64,000 nt of DNA from Rhizobium sp. RU33A (lineage in GTDB: Bacteria > Pseudomonadota > Alphaproteobacteria > Rhizobiales > Rhizobiaceae): the NCBI RefSeq assembly GCF_900156055.1, contig NZ_FTMQ01000005.1, positions 1 through 64,000 of the forward strand, read 5' to 3'. The notes under the pieces were generated by a model. The model was not told the origin of the DNA. It was given only the letters and a program-made list of their open reading frames with translations, and ran no database searches. Numbering within the stretch: the stretch's first letter is position 1; every line of letters begins with the position of its first letter. Shown piece after piece: positions 9,357-19,283 of this stretch. A program made the translations under genes and the position numbers.

Positions 9357-9881
9357 GCATACACCTGAGACGTCATGATCAGTACATGAGTCGCCAACAA
9401 AAGGCAGGCAGCACCTTACCAACGGCACCTCGACTCGGGGAGAAGTACTTATAATCAACATTTTGAGGATGAATAGCCTGATTGCAGGCAGTCATCGTTC
9501 AAGCTTGGATGGAACCGCGATCTGTCAGATCCCTCCAAAGAAACAGAGATCATCATCTTTGCGAACGAAGATATGAGGCGACCCTCATGCTGTGGCGTCC
9601 ATTCAAATATAGCGCCTGGGGCATGCCAAAGGCGCGATTGCAAGGCTTGCTTGCCACTGCAAATGTCTCTTTATTCCTCGCTCGTTCCCGGGGTGAGCGA
9701 CAAGATTGACGGACATTGCTTTTTCACCATCGGGTTCAGCAACACGATGATGAAGGCATTCGCTAGCTGGACGGTATTCTGGTATGTCGAGCCCGGAGTC
9801 TAAAAGGCCGCCTAATTGCAAGACTTTTCCGACGACGTCATGGCGCCAGTAAGCGAAACTGAGCAAAGGTCCACCACAAGC

Positions 9882-10835
9882 ATGAAGCAAAACATAGACC
9901 TGCGCCATATCGATCTCAATCTCTTGATCATTTTCGAGGCGATCTATACCGCTGGAAGTATCACCCGCGCAGCGCAACAACTCAACATGAACCAGCCAAC
10001 TGTCAGCAATGCGCTCGGGCGGCTGCGGTCGCAGTTTAATGATCCGTTGTTTCAAAGGGCTGACAAGGGCGTCGCGCCAACGCCATTTTCGGAAAGCCTG
10101 ATTCATCCAATACGCACGGCGCTATCCTTGTTGCGTGACAGCCTGTCGATCAATCGGGATTTTGATCTGAGCAATGCGGTCAGAAACTTCAGGATCGCCA
10201 TGAATGACTACACCGTGGCAGGCTTGATCCCCAACCTAATCAATCTGATTACCAAGCGCGCACCTGGCATCAAGCTCTACATAATCGGGCAGGAAGCGAT
10301 GCCGGCGCTGGATGCCTTAGTGTCTGGCGAGGCGGATATCGCCGTGGACATCTTCATGCGCGAAGCGCCGGGTGTGAACTTCGTGCCGTTGCACAGACCC
10401 CATGGCGTGGTGGTCGCGCGCCGCGGTCACCCAGTACTACAGGGTGACATCAGCAAGCAGCAGTTCTGCGACGTCGGTCATGTGGTCCTTCGTCAGGATT
10501 CGCGGATAAGAGCCCACATCGAGGCCGATTTGCTGTCACAAGGCGTATCGCGGCGTGTTGTATGCGAGGTTTCGAATTGCCTCCTCATTCCATCGATTCT
10601 TAACACAACAGACCTTATTGCCGTTCTGCCCGGACCTTTCGCGCGAATTGCGGCGCGGCACTACGACCTCCAAGTGCTGCCTTTGCCATTCCAATTCTTG
10701 GCCCCGCGACTACAGATTGCAACATTGGCCGACAAAGCAACGGACCCCAGCTTAGAATGGTTACGCCAGCAGTTGCACCAGGCAGCCAAGGAGGCTGCCG
10801 GTGAAGAAAATTGGCTTGCCCCTGCACCCGCATGA
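9882..10835 (+). CDS. LysR-family regulator (NodD/LeuO-like group)
   Basis: 317 residues from MKQNIDLRHIDLNLL; TTG and ATG codons up to 66 bp upstream would add a tail atypical of the family. The helix-turn-helix occupies about 10-68 (SITRAAQQLNMNQPTVSNAL, then DPLFQRADKGVAPT). A type 2 periplasmic-binding-protein-like effector domain follows (about 95-300: FRIAMNDYTVAGLIPNLINL, SGEADIAVDIF). The DLNLL start and the RADKGVAPT phrase place it near the NodD/LeuO branch. It lies divergent from the MFS gene across about 525 bp, in which no second gene was recognised, and probably controls it in response to a small ligand. No LysR box was located with confidence. Confidence 0.88.
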   Translation: MKQNIDLRHIDLNLLIIFEAIYTAGSITRAAQQLNMNQPTVSNALGRLRSQFNDPLFQRADKGVAPTPFSESLIHPIRTALSLLRDSLSINRDFDLSNAVRNFRIAMNDYTVAGLIPNLINLITKRAPGIKLYIIGQEAMPALDALVSGEADIAVDIFMREAPGVNFVPLHRPHGVVVARRGHPVLQGDISKQQFCDVGHVVLRQDSRIRAHIEADLLSQGVSRRVVCEVSNCLLIPSILNTTDLIAVLPGPFARIAARHYDLQVLPLPFQFLAPRLQIATLADKATDPSLEWLRQQLHQAAKEAAGEENWLAPAPA

Positions 10836-11261
10836 GAGGCAAGAAGAATCTTCAGGTGGCCCGCGCAATCAGGCGCTATTTCGCTAACTTCGAAACGAAT
10901 GAGCCGTTTCTAACAGCGCACCGCTCAACAGATTTGCTACCTGACACACAGTGATTGCAGATATCATGGAGATAAGATAATCACCTGGAGATGAAGACCT
11001 CATTTCCTCTGGCCCTCTGCCAGGCTGTTTCACGCCCTATACTTCGACTTGAAAATTGCAGGGGTAGTCGCAAAAGCGTTGAATGAACTCCCCCACATTC
11101 TTGCAGAGCACAAGGTTCTCTTGCGCGCGGGTTCACGCTTATTTGAACTCTCAGCATCGGCAAAAATTCTTCAGCGCGATCTGTTGATGCCTGAAGCTAG
11201 CGCAGGTTGTCAGACCTTTAAGAAGATCGGCATACAATAGAACCAGATTTTGGGGCTTCTC
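10836..11261. other. Intergenic region before the MHYT protein
   Basis: About 425 bp without a recognisable gene on either strand. It should contain the promoter of the MHYT-GGDEF-EAL gene. No terminator, repeat or clear -35/-10 pair was identified. Confidence 0.4.
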
Positions 11262-14039
11262 ATGTATGCTGTCGTCTCTTGCCTGGTTTACGAGCATAAT
11301 CTCTATCTAGTGGCGCTTGCTGCGGTCATCTGCATCTCCTCAAACGCTCTGACTGTTTTCGTGCTTTCCAAAGCCCGGGAAGGCGATGAGCTCAAGCGAG
11401 ACCGGTGGAGTTGGATTGCATTTGCCGCAGCCAGCGGCGGCTTTGGCATATGGGCCACACACTTTGTGGCGATGATTGCCTATGATCCCGGTTTCGACGT
11501 CAGCTACAAGCTGCTCGAAACCTTGGTTTCGCTCGGGATAGCAATCATTGCGTCATTCATGGCGCTGACGCTCTCATTAACGAACAGGTCTATTGCCGGG
11601 GCCGTTGGCGCTGGCCTGATTTTCGGGCTCGGTGTCAGCAGCATGCATTTTACCGGCATGTCGGGCATTGAGGCTGGCGGTTATCTGATATGGGATCGCT
11701 CGCTTGTCCTGGCAGCCATTATGTTTTGCGGCGTGGTTTCTCCTACAGGCTTCTGGCTTGCAGACCGAAAATCCCCTCGTGACATGGTGGGCGCGGCCGC
11801 AGCACTTACCGTGGCGATCGTATCCTTGCATTTTACTGCAATGGGTGCGGTGACCGTGGTTCCAGGACCGCAAGATGATCTGGGCACGACCTCGCTTTCT
11901 AAATCCTGGATGATCACCACCATCCTCGTTGTCTGCGTCGCGCTCGTTGCCGGTGGCGCGGCCGTCTTCAATGTCACGGCAAGGGCAGAGCGCTCCACTC
12001 GCAAGGCCAAGGCTTCCTTTGACCTTCTGGTGTCGGGGATCACCGACTATGCAATCTACATGCTGGACACCAAGGGCTTTATCACCAACTGGAATGCCGG
12101 TGCCCAAAGAGCCAAGGGATATGATGCATCAGAGATCGTCGGCCAACACTTCTCGGTGTTCTACACTGACGCCGATCAAGCCCGAGATCTTCCATCCGGG
12201 GCCTTGAATGAAGCCCTCATCAATAAGCGGTATGAAGCCGAAGGATGGCGGCTCAGGAAGGACGGCACGCAGTTTTGGGCCTCGGTCCTGATCCAGCCGA
12301 TTTTCAGCGAGGGTGAACATGTGGGCTTTGCCAAAATCACCCGCGACATCTCTGAGCAGAAGGCCGCACAGGACAAGATCACACAGGTATCGCGCAACCT
12401 TGATCTCGCACTGGAATCGATGATCCAGGGATTGTGTCTGTTCGACAAGGACGAAAAACTCGTGCTTGCAAATCAGCGCTACACAGAGATCTTCGGCTTT
12501 GACGAAGCTGTGGCTCAACCAGGTGCCAGCTATGTCGACATTGTCGAAACTGGCTATCTCAATGCCATTTCAGAGGTTAGCGAGGCCCGCCGCCGGAGCA
12601 AGAACCACTACGAAAAGACAATGAAGGCCATCAGGGAAGGGCAACGCAGTCTCGTGCACAAGATTGCGAATGACCGTACCGTGCTTGCAAATTTCAACAA
12701 GCTTGCGGACGGGGGATGGGTTGCAACCTTCGAAGACATCACGGAGCGCATGCAAAGCGAAGAACGCATCGCTTTCCTGGCCAAGAACGATAGTCTGACC
12801 AAGCTGCCAAACCGTCCGGCCTTCACCGACTATGCCACGCATGAAATCGCCTTTGCCGAGCATAGTGGCGGCAAGCTTGCCATGATTGGTCTGGATCTTG
12901 ACCGGTTCAAACAGATCAACGACCAGCTGGGTCACGCGGTCGGTGACCGCGTGCTTGTCGAGCTTGCTGCCCGCATGTCGTCTGTTCTGCAAGACCACGA
13001 GCTTGTTGCCCGCTTCGGAGGTGATGAGTTTGCCGCTCTCAAGCGCTATGATGATCATGGCGAACTCTTGGATTTTGTCGAGCGGCTACGCGCCGAGCTC
13101 GTCCGCCCGGTCACCATCGACGAACACCGCTTAAGCTGCGGCGTCAGCATCGGGATTGCGGGCTATCCCGATGATGGACTGACCCTCGAATTGCTTCTCG
13201 CAAATGCAGATCTCGCAATGTACCGCGCAAAAGAATCGATGTCCGAGCAGGTCTGCTTTTACGAGCCAGCGATGGACGAAATTGCGCGAAACCGGGCCCG
13301 TATGGCGAAGGACCTTTGGCAAGCGCTGGACAGAGGCGAGTTCAGCCTCAACTACCAGGTGCAGAAATCGGTCGCGACCGGCAAGATCACCGGCTATGAA
13401 GCCTTGCTGCGCTGGCAGCACCCGACCAAAGGTGCCGTCTCTCCAGCTGAGTTCATTCCGGTCGCCGAGGAATGTGGCGCAATCATTCCTATTGGCGAAT
13501 GGGTGCTCCGCAGAGCCTGTCAGGATGCTGCAAGCTGGCAAAGCGCTCACAAAGTTGCGGTCAATCTGTCTCCGATCCAGTTTGCCCATGCCGACATCAA
13601 GGGTCTCGTTGAAGAGGTACTTCGAGCAACGAAGCTTGATCCAAAGCGACTTGAGCTGGAGATCACCGAGTCATCGATTATCGTCGACAAGGATAGGGCG
13701 ATGGCCGCATTGACCAGCCTCAAGGCTCTTGGCGTGTCTATTGCAATTGACGACTTTGGCACGGGTTATTCGTCGCTCGACACCTTGAGGTCATTCCCGT
13801 TTGACAAAATCAAACTCGATCGCAGTTTCATGACCGACCTCGAAAGCACAAGCGGCTCAAGAGCAATGATCCGAGCAGTACTGGCCATGGGCCACGGGCT
13901 CAACATACCCATTCTGGCTGAAGGGGTTGAGACATCCGATCAGTTGGAGATCCTGCGTGTTGAAGGCTGCCATGAGGTGCAGGGATATCTACTTGGTAGG
14001 CCTGGCCCGATTAATGTAGCGCAGAGCGAGGCGGCATAA
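11262..14039 (+). CDS. MHYT-PAS-GGDEF-EAL cyclic-di-GMP protein
   Basis: 925 residues from the ATG at 11262 (a TTG 12 bp upstream is also possible). The N-terminal membrane sensor has seven helices and three MHYT-type motifs (THFVAM, SMHFTGM, LHFTAM), a domain proposed to bind copper and sense oxygen, CO or NO. Two PAS modules follow (about 265-385 and 395-505). The GGDEF domain (about 510-675) has an intact FGGDEF but no RxxD inhibitory site 5 residues before it. The EAL domain (about 685-925) keeps YEALLRW, EITES, DDFGTG, KLDRSF and AEGVET, so phosphodiesterase activity is likely. It is bounded by intergenic regions on both sides and probably monocistronic. The balance between synthesis and hydrolysis cannot be told from sequence. 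Confidence 0.92.
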   Translation: MYAVVSCLVYEHNLYLVALAAVICISSNALTVFVLSKAREGDELKRDRWSWIAFAAASGGFGIWATHFVAMIAYDPGFDVSYKLLETLVSLGIAIIASFMALTLSLTNRSIAGAVGAGLIFGLGVSSMHFTGMSGIEAGGYLIWDRSLVLAAIMFCGVVSPTGFWLADRKSPRDMVGAAAALTVAIVSLHFTAMGAVTVVPGPQDDLGTTSLSKSWMITTILVVCVALVAGGAAVFNVTARAERSTRKAKASFDLLVSGITDYAIYMLDTKGFITNWNAGAQRAKGYDASEIVGQHFSVFYTDADQARDLPSGALNEALINKRYEAEGWRLRKDGTQFWASVLIQPIFSEGEHVGFAKITRDISEQKAAQDKITQVSRNLDLALESMIQGLCLFDKDEKLVLANQRYTEIFGFDEAVAQPGASYVDIVETGYLNAISEVSEARRRSKNHYEKTMKAIREGQRSLVHKIANDRTVLANFNKLADGGWVATFEDITERMQSEERIAFLAKNDSLTKLPNRPAFTDYATHEIAFAEHSGGKLAMIGLDLDRFKQINDQLGHAVGDRVLVELAARMSSVLQDHELVARFGGDEFAALKRYDDHGELLDFVERLRAELVRPVTIDEHRLSCGVSIGIAGYPDDGLTLELLLANADLAMYRAKESMSEQVCFYEPAMDEIARNRARMAKDLWQALDRGEFSLNYQVQKSVATGKITGYEALLRWQHPTKGAVSPAEFIPVAEECGAIIPIGEWVLRRACQDAASWQSAHKVAVNLSPIQFAHADIKGLVEEVLRATKLDPKRLELEITESSIIVDKDRAMAALTSLKALGVSIAIDDFGTGYSSLDTLRSFPFDKIKLDRSFMTDLESTSGSRAMIRAVLAMGHGLNIPILAEGVETSDQLEILRVEGCHEVQGYLLGRPGPINVAQSEAA

Positions 14040-14334
14040 CGCGGGTTCTGCGCTCTGTCTGAGGCGCGTTCCCCCTAATCAAGCGCGTCCGGCGCGCGTT
14101 GCTGTTCCAAAAACCTTCTTACTTGCAAGACTGTCTCTAGGTCGGTTGATCGTCTCCGAGATGTCGCTGCAGAGGCAACCAGAAATCAGGAGCGCTCGAT
14201 CGTTGACGGTTGGAATAAAACAAAACCCGGACCAAACTCAGATCTTGATCGCCGCGCCTCGAAGACCCACCGAATGTCGACCAACGATTTGTGTTCGCAC
14301 AGCAAATCGAAGCGATAGAGCCAGATCGACAACT

Positions 14335-14973
14335 TCAACTGACGTCTGCGCCCCAGGTCAACTTTTGCGACACTGTCTCGTCAGCAGGCTCGGCCGAATA
14401 TTGGTTCCAGATTCCAGCCAACCACCCGGGATATCTGTGCTGCGAGATGGCAGTAAAGCCAAGCTGATCATCAGCCGCGTGTCTGGCGCAATCAGCGTCA
14501 GACACGGTGAGGCTTTCAGGTTGGGCTTTCATCAACACGAGCAACCCAGAGCGAGCCAGCACGCGCTTCGCTTCGCAGATCAAACGCCGCTCGACCCCAT
14601 GGCCGTTAAGCGATGGATGCACCGATAACTGCTCCAGATGGGCTACACAGGTGCATTCCTCCAAGACTCCACCTTGCCCCAAAGCTTTACGCAACAGAGA
14701 TCTTTCATCTGCCAGAATATGAAATGCCTCCAGGGCGTGATCGCTGCGCATATCAAAGATGTCAAAGTACCAATCATCGTCGCTTTGAGGGAGATACCCT
14801 GCCTGCACCACGTAACCGCCGAGGTACCCTGGGACGGCAAGACAACCTGAGTCATCTGAAACCGCATATTGGCGCAACTCGACAGAAAATTCAAAAATCT
14901 TAGGCTCATCAGGGTTTTTTCTGAAGATTGTCTCGATCTTAAAGTGACTGTCTTTTAAATCTATATCCCTCAT
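14335..14973 (-). CDS. GNAT-like acetyltransferase fold protein
   Basis: 212 residues with no firm family match. Residues about 110-170 resemble the acetyl-CoA motif of GNAT enzymes: LEQLSVHPSLNGHGVERRLI followed by a helix, then LLVLMKAQPE and LGFTAISQHRYPGWLAGIWN. The pattern V.P...G.G....L with a later LGF matches motifs A and B. The acidic N-terminal half (DDDWYFDIFDMRSDHALEAF) is unlike common GNATs. It has no co-directional neighbour close by, so context gives no substrate. It could be a degenerate relative of autoinducer synthases or of ornithine-lipid acyltransferases, but nothing seen supports that. Confidence 0.6.
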   Translation of the reverse strand: MRDIDLKDSHFKIETIFRKNPDEPKIFEFSVELRQYAVSDDSGCLAVPGYLGGYVVQAGYLPQSDDDWYFDIFDMRSDHALEAFHILADERSLLRKALGQGGVLEECTCVAHLEQLSVHPSLNGHGVERRLICEAKRVLARSGLLVLMKAQPESLTVSDADCARHAADDQLGFTAISQHRYPGWLAGIWNQYSAEPADETVSQKLTWGADVS

Positions 14974-15298
14974 TACCCAGTGCCTGTTTGCATAGAACCG
15001 TTAGTTCAACGGCGTGAGACAACCCATATTTGATTCCTGTCGAGATATATAATTGAGAAGAGCCCGAAGGGAATGCTTTTACCCATGGTTTGATTTGCCT
15101 CGCTTCTGTTCAGCAAGCAAGCTAATGGGGTGAGTGTCCGAAGAAACCCAAGTTTTCGGAGATATCTCGGGTCAAACTCTTTCTGCTTCCCGAACTCGAC
15201 TGGAGATCGCATCGCGCTACTGACATGCCCTATCTTCAAGCAGTCACTCAACCTTCGTCTCTGATGACTGAAGACAGGTAGTTTCAATTGATGCTGCG
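14974..15298. other. Intergenic region downstream of the first DUF6088 gene
   Basis: About 325 bp. A 93-codon minus-strand frame at 15006-15287 has no recognisable features and is probably chance. The last bases before 15299 resemble those beside the second DUF6088 copy near 21630, so the duplication may extend slightly past the coding region. Confidence 0.35.
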
Positions 15299-16024
15299 TT
15301 ATCGTGCACCCTCCGGCTGATGCAATGCATCTGCGATTTCTAGGATGAAGTGTTTCGTCCTCATCTCCAGCGCTGCAGCGTTCAACTGAAGATCCATCGC
15401 GACCGCGGGTCCATTCCCATTCCTGCGAATGGTTTGAATGACCTTTTGAGCAACGGCATCAAGATCGTGATTTCGAGCGTCCATTAAATGGATTGCCTGG
15501 ATCAAAAGCATGGCAGGTCGCCCTGCCCAGAATGAAGGCGTGCTTTCAGAAAATCTCTTGAAATCCAGCCTGTAAATCGTTGGCACATTACCGCTGTTTT
15601 GGCCGATGCTAGCGTCAATCGTGATCAGGCGCGGACGGGCCCTTGCGTATATTACGGTCGAGAAAGGTCTGCTTGAAATCAGCCCAAATGCGTGCGCCGC
15701 CGTCAATCCGTCGACCAAAACCGCAAGGCTGTCACGTCTAGCAATCGCGTCTACATAGGAAAGAATGGGAGGGATTTCCCAATTTCCGGTGATCGGGTCT
15801 TCGATCGGCCGGTCATATAGGCCACGCAACGGCCTGCGGATTTTCCCACGCCGTACAAGGCGTTGCAACGCTTTTTCCACGGCGTAGGAGCTGCCGAAAT
15901 CCAGAAAGTCGGTCCGATACCACACGCCTAACGGAGCGGCCTCTTGTATGCGCGTGAGGATGTGCTCCGCAACGCCTGCTGTTTCGTCTTGTCGAGGCGT
16001 GCAAGTGATTGAAAAGTCGATCAT
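15299..16024 (-). CDS. DUF6088 / AbiEi-antitoxin-like protein, copy 1
   Basis: 241 residues from MIDFSITCTPRQDE (a TTG 24 bp upstream is possible but less likely). Residues about 15-75 form the winged-helix AbiEi-type N-terminal domain (VWYRTDFLDFGSSYAVEKAL, RGKIRRPLRGLYDRP). The rest matches DUF6088 (VLVDGLTAAHAFGL, RLITIDASIG, TIYRLDFKRF). Relatives serve as antitoxins or regulators, some in type IV toxin-antitoxin pairs. No AbiEii nucleotidyltransferase toxin lies on either side, so this copy is an orphan. A close paralogue in the same orientation is at 21636-22359. Confidence 0.8.
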   Translation of the reverse strand: MIDFSITCTPRQDETAGVAEHILTRIQEAAPLGVWYRTDFLDFGSSYAVEKALQRLVRRGKIRRPLRGLYDRPIEDPITGNWEIPPILSYVDAIARRDSLAVLVDGLTAAHAFGLISSRPFSTVIYARARPRLITIDASIGQNSGNVPTIYRLDFKRFSESTPSFWAGRPAMLLIQAIHLMDARNHDLDAVAQKVIQTIRRNGNGPAVAMDLQLNAAALEMRTKHFILEIADALHQPEGAR

Positions 16025-16070
16025 CGAGGAACTCGTGAGGCAGATCAAGCGTAGTCGAATTCTTGAAACG
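15299..16070 (-). repeat. Direct repeat copy A (DUF6088 gene plus 5' flank)
   Basis: This segment is repeated in the same orientation at about 21636-22385. Encoded proteins are roughly two-thirds identical by eye, and similarity continues about 45 bp upstream of the start codon (GAGGAACTCGTGAGG here, TAGGAACTCATGAGA in copy B). Confidence 0.65.
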
Positions 16071-16910
16071 ATGCTTATGGACCACCCCGGCTTTGCCGGA
16101 GGCCATTTCGTTTAAGTTATGCGGCTAGGGCTCACGCGTCCAGCGTGGCGTAGTATCGTTATTCGGCCTCGGCTGGCAGGATATTCCCGAAGGGTTTGAA
16201 CCGCTAAACTACCGCGCCTGATGGGGCTAGACTCCTGTCGAGCTCAGCGACTTGGAATTCCCAGTCTCGCCCTTCATCGCCATTGGGTTACCGCTGACTT
16301 ATTCGGGCTCGTGGGTGGTGCTTGAGGTCTTCAAGAACCCCAGCGATTTAAACGAAATCAAACCGATATCCACTGAAATCTACCTGAGGTAGTATTTCGT
16401 GCTAAGGTGTGGATCGCGCCAAGCTGCCCCCCGAGTTTGTACGAGACCCATGTGCGAAACAAAAGGACAATCAAAAATTTCAAATCTAGCGGAATTAACG
16501 TGCTAGAAATGATACTTAATAAGATCCCGCACCAGTTTTTCTGCGTTTTCGCCAGAACATGGTGGTTCCCACGGCCGGGACGGAGCTTCACTTCTTAAAT
16601 TTATTAGATTTTTTCGGCTTTCGCCCAATAGTTGGTAGAATAACTGTAAAATAAATCTGACACTCGCAATGCCTAAAAGAACTCACGCTCTTTTGCGCAA
16701 CTGCCAAGACATAGCCGCCGCACGTCTTGGGAATTGCCCCGTGAAGACAATTAGGTGGCCCATTATTGGGGCCCGAGGGGGACAGGCTCGCCGCCGCAGA
16801 CGTTTTCTATGGCTATGCGCCATCAAGAAAACCCTGCCCCCTCGGAACAAACTCATGCTGACACTGATGACAAAAATTGCAATCACCAACTTCTAGGGGG
16901 CTGGAGAGGC
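16071..16910. other. 840-bp stretch without a supported gene
   Basis: No intact gene on either strand. A short plus-strand frame ending near 16220 (SLFGLGWQDIPEGFEPLNYR) looks protein-like and may be the 3' end of a lost gene. The 16460-16660 part is AT-rich and likely holds the promoter of the LuxR-type gene. Confidence 0.35.
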
Positions 16911-17579
16911 ATGACCATTTCGGGCTCGCAAACCGACAGCGCTCGTTACGGAGAACAGGACAAGACCCGATCCGACGCCAGCTTGGATCTTTACGAGCAC
17001 ATCAATGGCGTGGCCAGACGCTGGCATGCCTCAACTCTGGCAATTTACGAACACCAGTGCTGTGATACCCAAGACGTCAATGACCTGATCTACGGATGGG
17101 ATAATGGTGGGGATCCAGATAGTCTCATTTTGGATGCTGGCGCTAGCTTTGCGCTCGAGGTGCAGTGGCGACGGCTGCTGTCGCATGCAGGGGCAAAGTT
17201 CGATGGACCCTCCGTAGTGCACCTTGGAGACACAGTGGCCCTTCGATATGTCGCCTTTCCGCTTGTATTGAGCGCAACCTATATAGTGATCTCGCTGCCG
17301 ACAGACCCAGAAAACGCCTACAAATGCTCTCATGATATGGATGCGGCACTTTCCGTCGCCAGCTTCACGGCTGATATCAGACCTGCGAACTTAACCAGGC
17401 GGGAACTGGAGATTGCGCGCTGGGTCTCCGAGGGCAAAACCTCCCCGGAGGTGGCAATCATCCTCAACCTCTCTGAGTACACTGTAAATGATTACATTCG
17501 GTCGGGCATGAAGAAGATAGGCGCAACAAATAGGCTCAGTTTCATTGCGAAAACGATACGCCAGGGACTGGTTGCTTAA
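16911..17579 (+). CDS. LuxR-family transcriptional regulator
   Basis: 222 residues from MTISGSQTDSAR, chosen because GGAGAGG lies just upstream; the longer frame adds 52 residues of poor protein character. A classical LuxR/FixJ helix-turn-helix occupies about 160-222 (LTRRELEIARWVSEGKTSPE, AIILNLSEYTVNDYIRSGMK, KIGATNRL). The N-terminal 150 residues do not show the conserved Trp/Tyr/Asp pattern of acyl-homoserine-lactone receptors, so the ligand is unknown. The HTH is close to rhizobial VisR-like and solo LuxR proteins. It precedes the FecR-repeat gene by 430 bp on the same strand, a possible but unproven target. Confidence 0.82.
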   Translation: MTISGSQTDSARYGEQDKTRSDASLDLYEHINGVARRWHASTLAIYEHQCCDTQDVNDLIYGWDNGGDPDSLILDAGASFALEVQWRRLLSHAGAKFDGPSVVHLGDTVALRYVAFPLVLSATYIVISLPTDPENAYKCSHDMDAALSVASFTADIRPANLTRRELEIARWVSEGKTSPEVAIILNLSEYTVNDYIRSGMKKIGATNRLSFIAKTIRQGLVA

Positions 17580-18008
17580 CAATTTAGATGGCTGCGCAGA
17601 GACCATCCGGCTTCTGGATAATGCTTGCCCACCGAAAAAAAGCGTTTCGGGTGCCGACGCGATTGAAGGATCGCTTTTGCCCATGCGCTGACGGACAGCA
17701 AGCGCAAAATGACCTTTGGGCATTGGGAAGTCCCCTCGTCCGGGCGACGGTCCATAAAGTCGTTAGGTAGGTCTTTGTCGGAGAAATGTATTCGCTCCGC
17801 AACCGCTGCGCTCAGTCAACTGCTCACCAAACCAACGTTCTATTTGGGCCCTCTCCGACACGCGACGATCAACCAAGTCTAGAAACACAGCGATTGCACA
17901 TTGCAGATTTTTTCATCGAATCATCAGGCAATTGATAAACCCGCCACAGCAAATTCAGAAGAATCTTAAGGAACGCGTGCTGAATTAGGAGCTCAAGGGA
18001 GACCCATC
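17580..18008. other. Intergenic region before the FecR-repeat gene
   Basis: About 430 bp; no gene supported. The last 120 bp are AT-rich and end in AAGGGAG, a good ribosome site for the gene at 18009. No terminator or operator was identified. Confidence 0.4.
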
Positions 18009-19283
18009 ATGCGCTTCATCGTTTCAACCGTCCTCTGTCTTTTCCTGACTTGCCTTGCCGGTGCGGCATCGGCCGCGGGCGAAGCTTGGATGGCGGCCAA
18101 GGCGACGGCACAGGTCGCCTACACCGTCGACAAGAAGACCTGGGTTCCGCTCAAGAGAGGTATGCAGGTTCCCAACAAGGCCTGGATCTCGACCGGACCA
18201 CGCGGGCGGTTGCAACTGGTGCGCGGCGCGGAAAGCATCGCCTTTCAGCCGAATACACTGGCCGCGATCATCACCCGGGGCCAGGATATCAGCCGCAAGA
18301 CCGAGGTGGTCCAGCAGGTGGGCGAGATCAGCCTCGAAATCGAGAAACGGCAGCGTCCGCATACGACGGTGCAGACCCCATTCCTGGCGGCCGTGGTCAA
18401 GGGCACGCAATTCACCGTCAAGGTCGGCAAGGCCAATGCTGCGGTCGCTGTCGAACGGGGCCTGGTTCAAGTGACCAGCTTCAGCACCGGTGAACGGAGT
18501 GACCTCGGTGCCGGCCAGGGTGCGCAGGTGGATGCATCCGGCATGACCGTCGCCGGGCTCTCAGAAAAACCGCAGATCACGCGTGTCGCGCCCTCGAATG
18601 CCAAGGTCCCGGCCGCTGGCGCTGTGAACAAGGTGACATCGACACCCGAAGAAGCCAAGGGCGCCATGGGCGCGAGCAAATCCAAGGACAATGCCGGTGG
18701 TCAGGGCGCTGGCAAGAGCAATGCTGGCGGCAACGGTAATGCCGGCGGCAACGGCAATGCCGGCGGCAATGGCAACGGCGGCGGCAATGGCAACGGTGGC
18801 GGGAACGGCAACGGTGGCGGCAATGGCAACGCCGGCGGCAATGGCAATGCCGGCGGCAACGGCAATGCCGGCGGCAATGGCAACGGCGGCGGCAATGGCA
18901 ACGGCGGCGGCAATGGCAACGGTGGCGGGAACGGCAACGGTGGCGGCAATGGCAACGGTGGCGGGAACGGCAACGGTGGCGGCAATGGCAACGCCGGCGG
19001 CAATGGCAATGCCGGCGGCAATGGCAACGCCGGCGGCAACGGCAACGGTGGCGGAAACGGCAATGCCGGCGGCAATGGCAACGGTGGCGGGAACGGCAAC
19101 GGTGGCGGGAACGGCAATGCCGGCGGAAACGGCAACGCCGGCGGGAACGGCAACGCCGGCGGGAACGGCAACGCCGGCGGGAACGGCAACGCCGGCGGGA
19201 ACGGCAACGGCGGCGGAAACGGCAACGCCGGCGGGAACGGCAACGGCGGCGGGAACGGCAACGGCGGCGGGAACGGCAATTGA
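18009..19283 (+). CDS. Secreted FecR-domain protein with Asn/Gly hexapeptide repeats
   Basis: 424 residues. The signal peptide is about 1-22 (TVLCLFLTCLAGAASA). Residues about 28-160 resemble FecR domains (KAWISTGPRGRLQLVRG, TPFLAAVVKGTQFTVKV, AAVAVERGLVQV), which are periplasmic beta folds. A linker of about 75 residues leads to residues 238-424, about 31 copies of N(A/G)GGNG, ending with the stop. The repeat lacks the Asp of RTX nonapeptides. It resembles Gly-rich tracts that form polyglycine-II bundles, but that is speculation. There is no sigma factor or TonB receptor nearby, so it is not a classical iron-signalling FecR. It is probably a periplasmic or surface protein; the function is unknown. 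Confidence 0.85.
   Translation: MRFIVSTVLCLFLTCLAGAASAAGEAWMAAKATAQVAYTVDKKTWVPLKRGMQVPNKAWISTGPRGRLQLVRGAESIAFQPNTLAAIITRGQDISRKTEVVQQVGEISLEIEKRQRPHTTVQTPFLAAVVKGTQFTVKVGKANAAVAVERGLVQVTSFSTGERSDLGAGQGAQVDASGMTVAGLSEKPQITRVAPSNAKVPAAGAVNKVTSTPEEAKGAMGASKSKDNAGGQGAGKSNAGGNGNAGGNGNAGGNGNGGGNGNGGGNGNGGGNGNAGGNGNAGGNGNAGGNGNGGGNGNGGGNGNGGGNGNGGGNGNGGGNGNGGGNGNAGGNGNAGGNGNAGGNGNGGGNGNAGGNGNGGGNGNGGGNGNAGGNGNAGGNGNAGGNGNAGGNGNAGGNGNGGGNGNAGGNGNGGGNGNGGGNGN
18720..19280 (+). repeat. 18-bp coding tandem repeat, about 31 copies
   Basis: Units of the type AATGCCGGCGGCAACGGC are repeated in frame about 31 times with synonymous variation (AAT/AAC, GGC/GGG) and Ala/Gly alternation at position 2. Runs of nearly identical units indicate recent expansion by slippage or unequal recombination, so copy number may vary between strains. 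Confidence 0.95.

Noticed and set aside
14335..14973. LuxI-type autoinducer synthase
   Set aside because: The size and a LuxR gene 2 kb away suggested it, but the conserved Arg/Phe/Trp/Asp pattern of LuxI is absent and only a general GNAT motif is seen.
18720..19280. RTX calcium-binding repeats
   Set aside because: The GGNG unit lacks the Asp and the nonapeptide spacing of GGxGxDxUx. The neighbouring region has no type I exporter.
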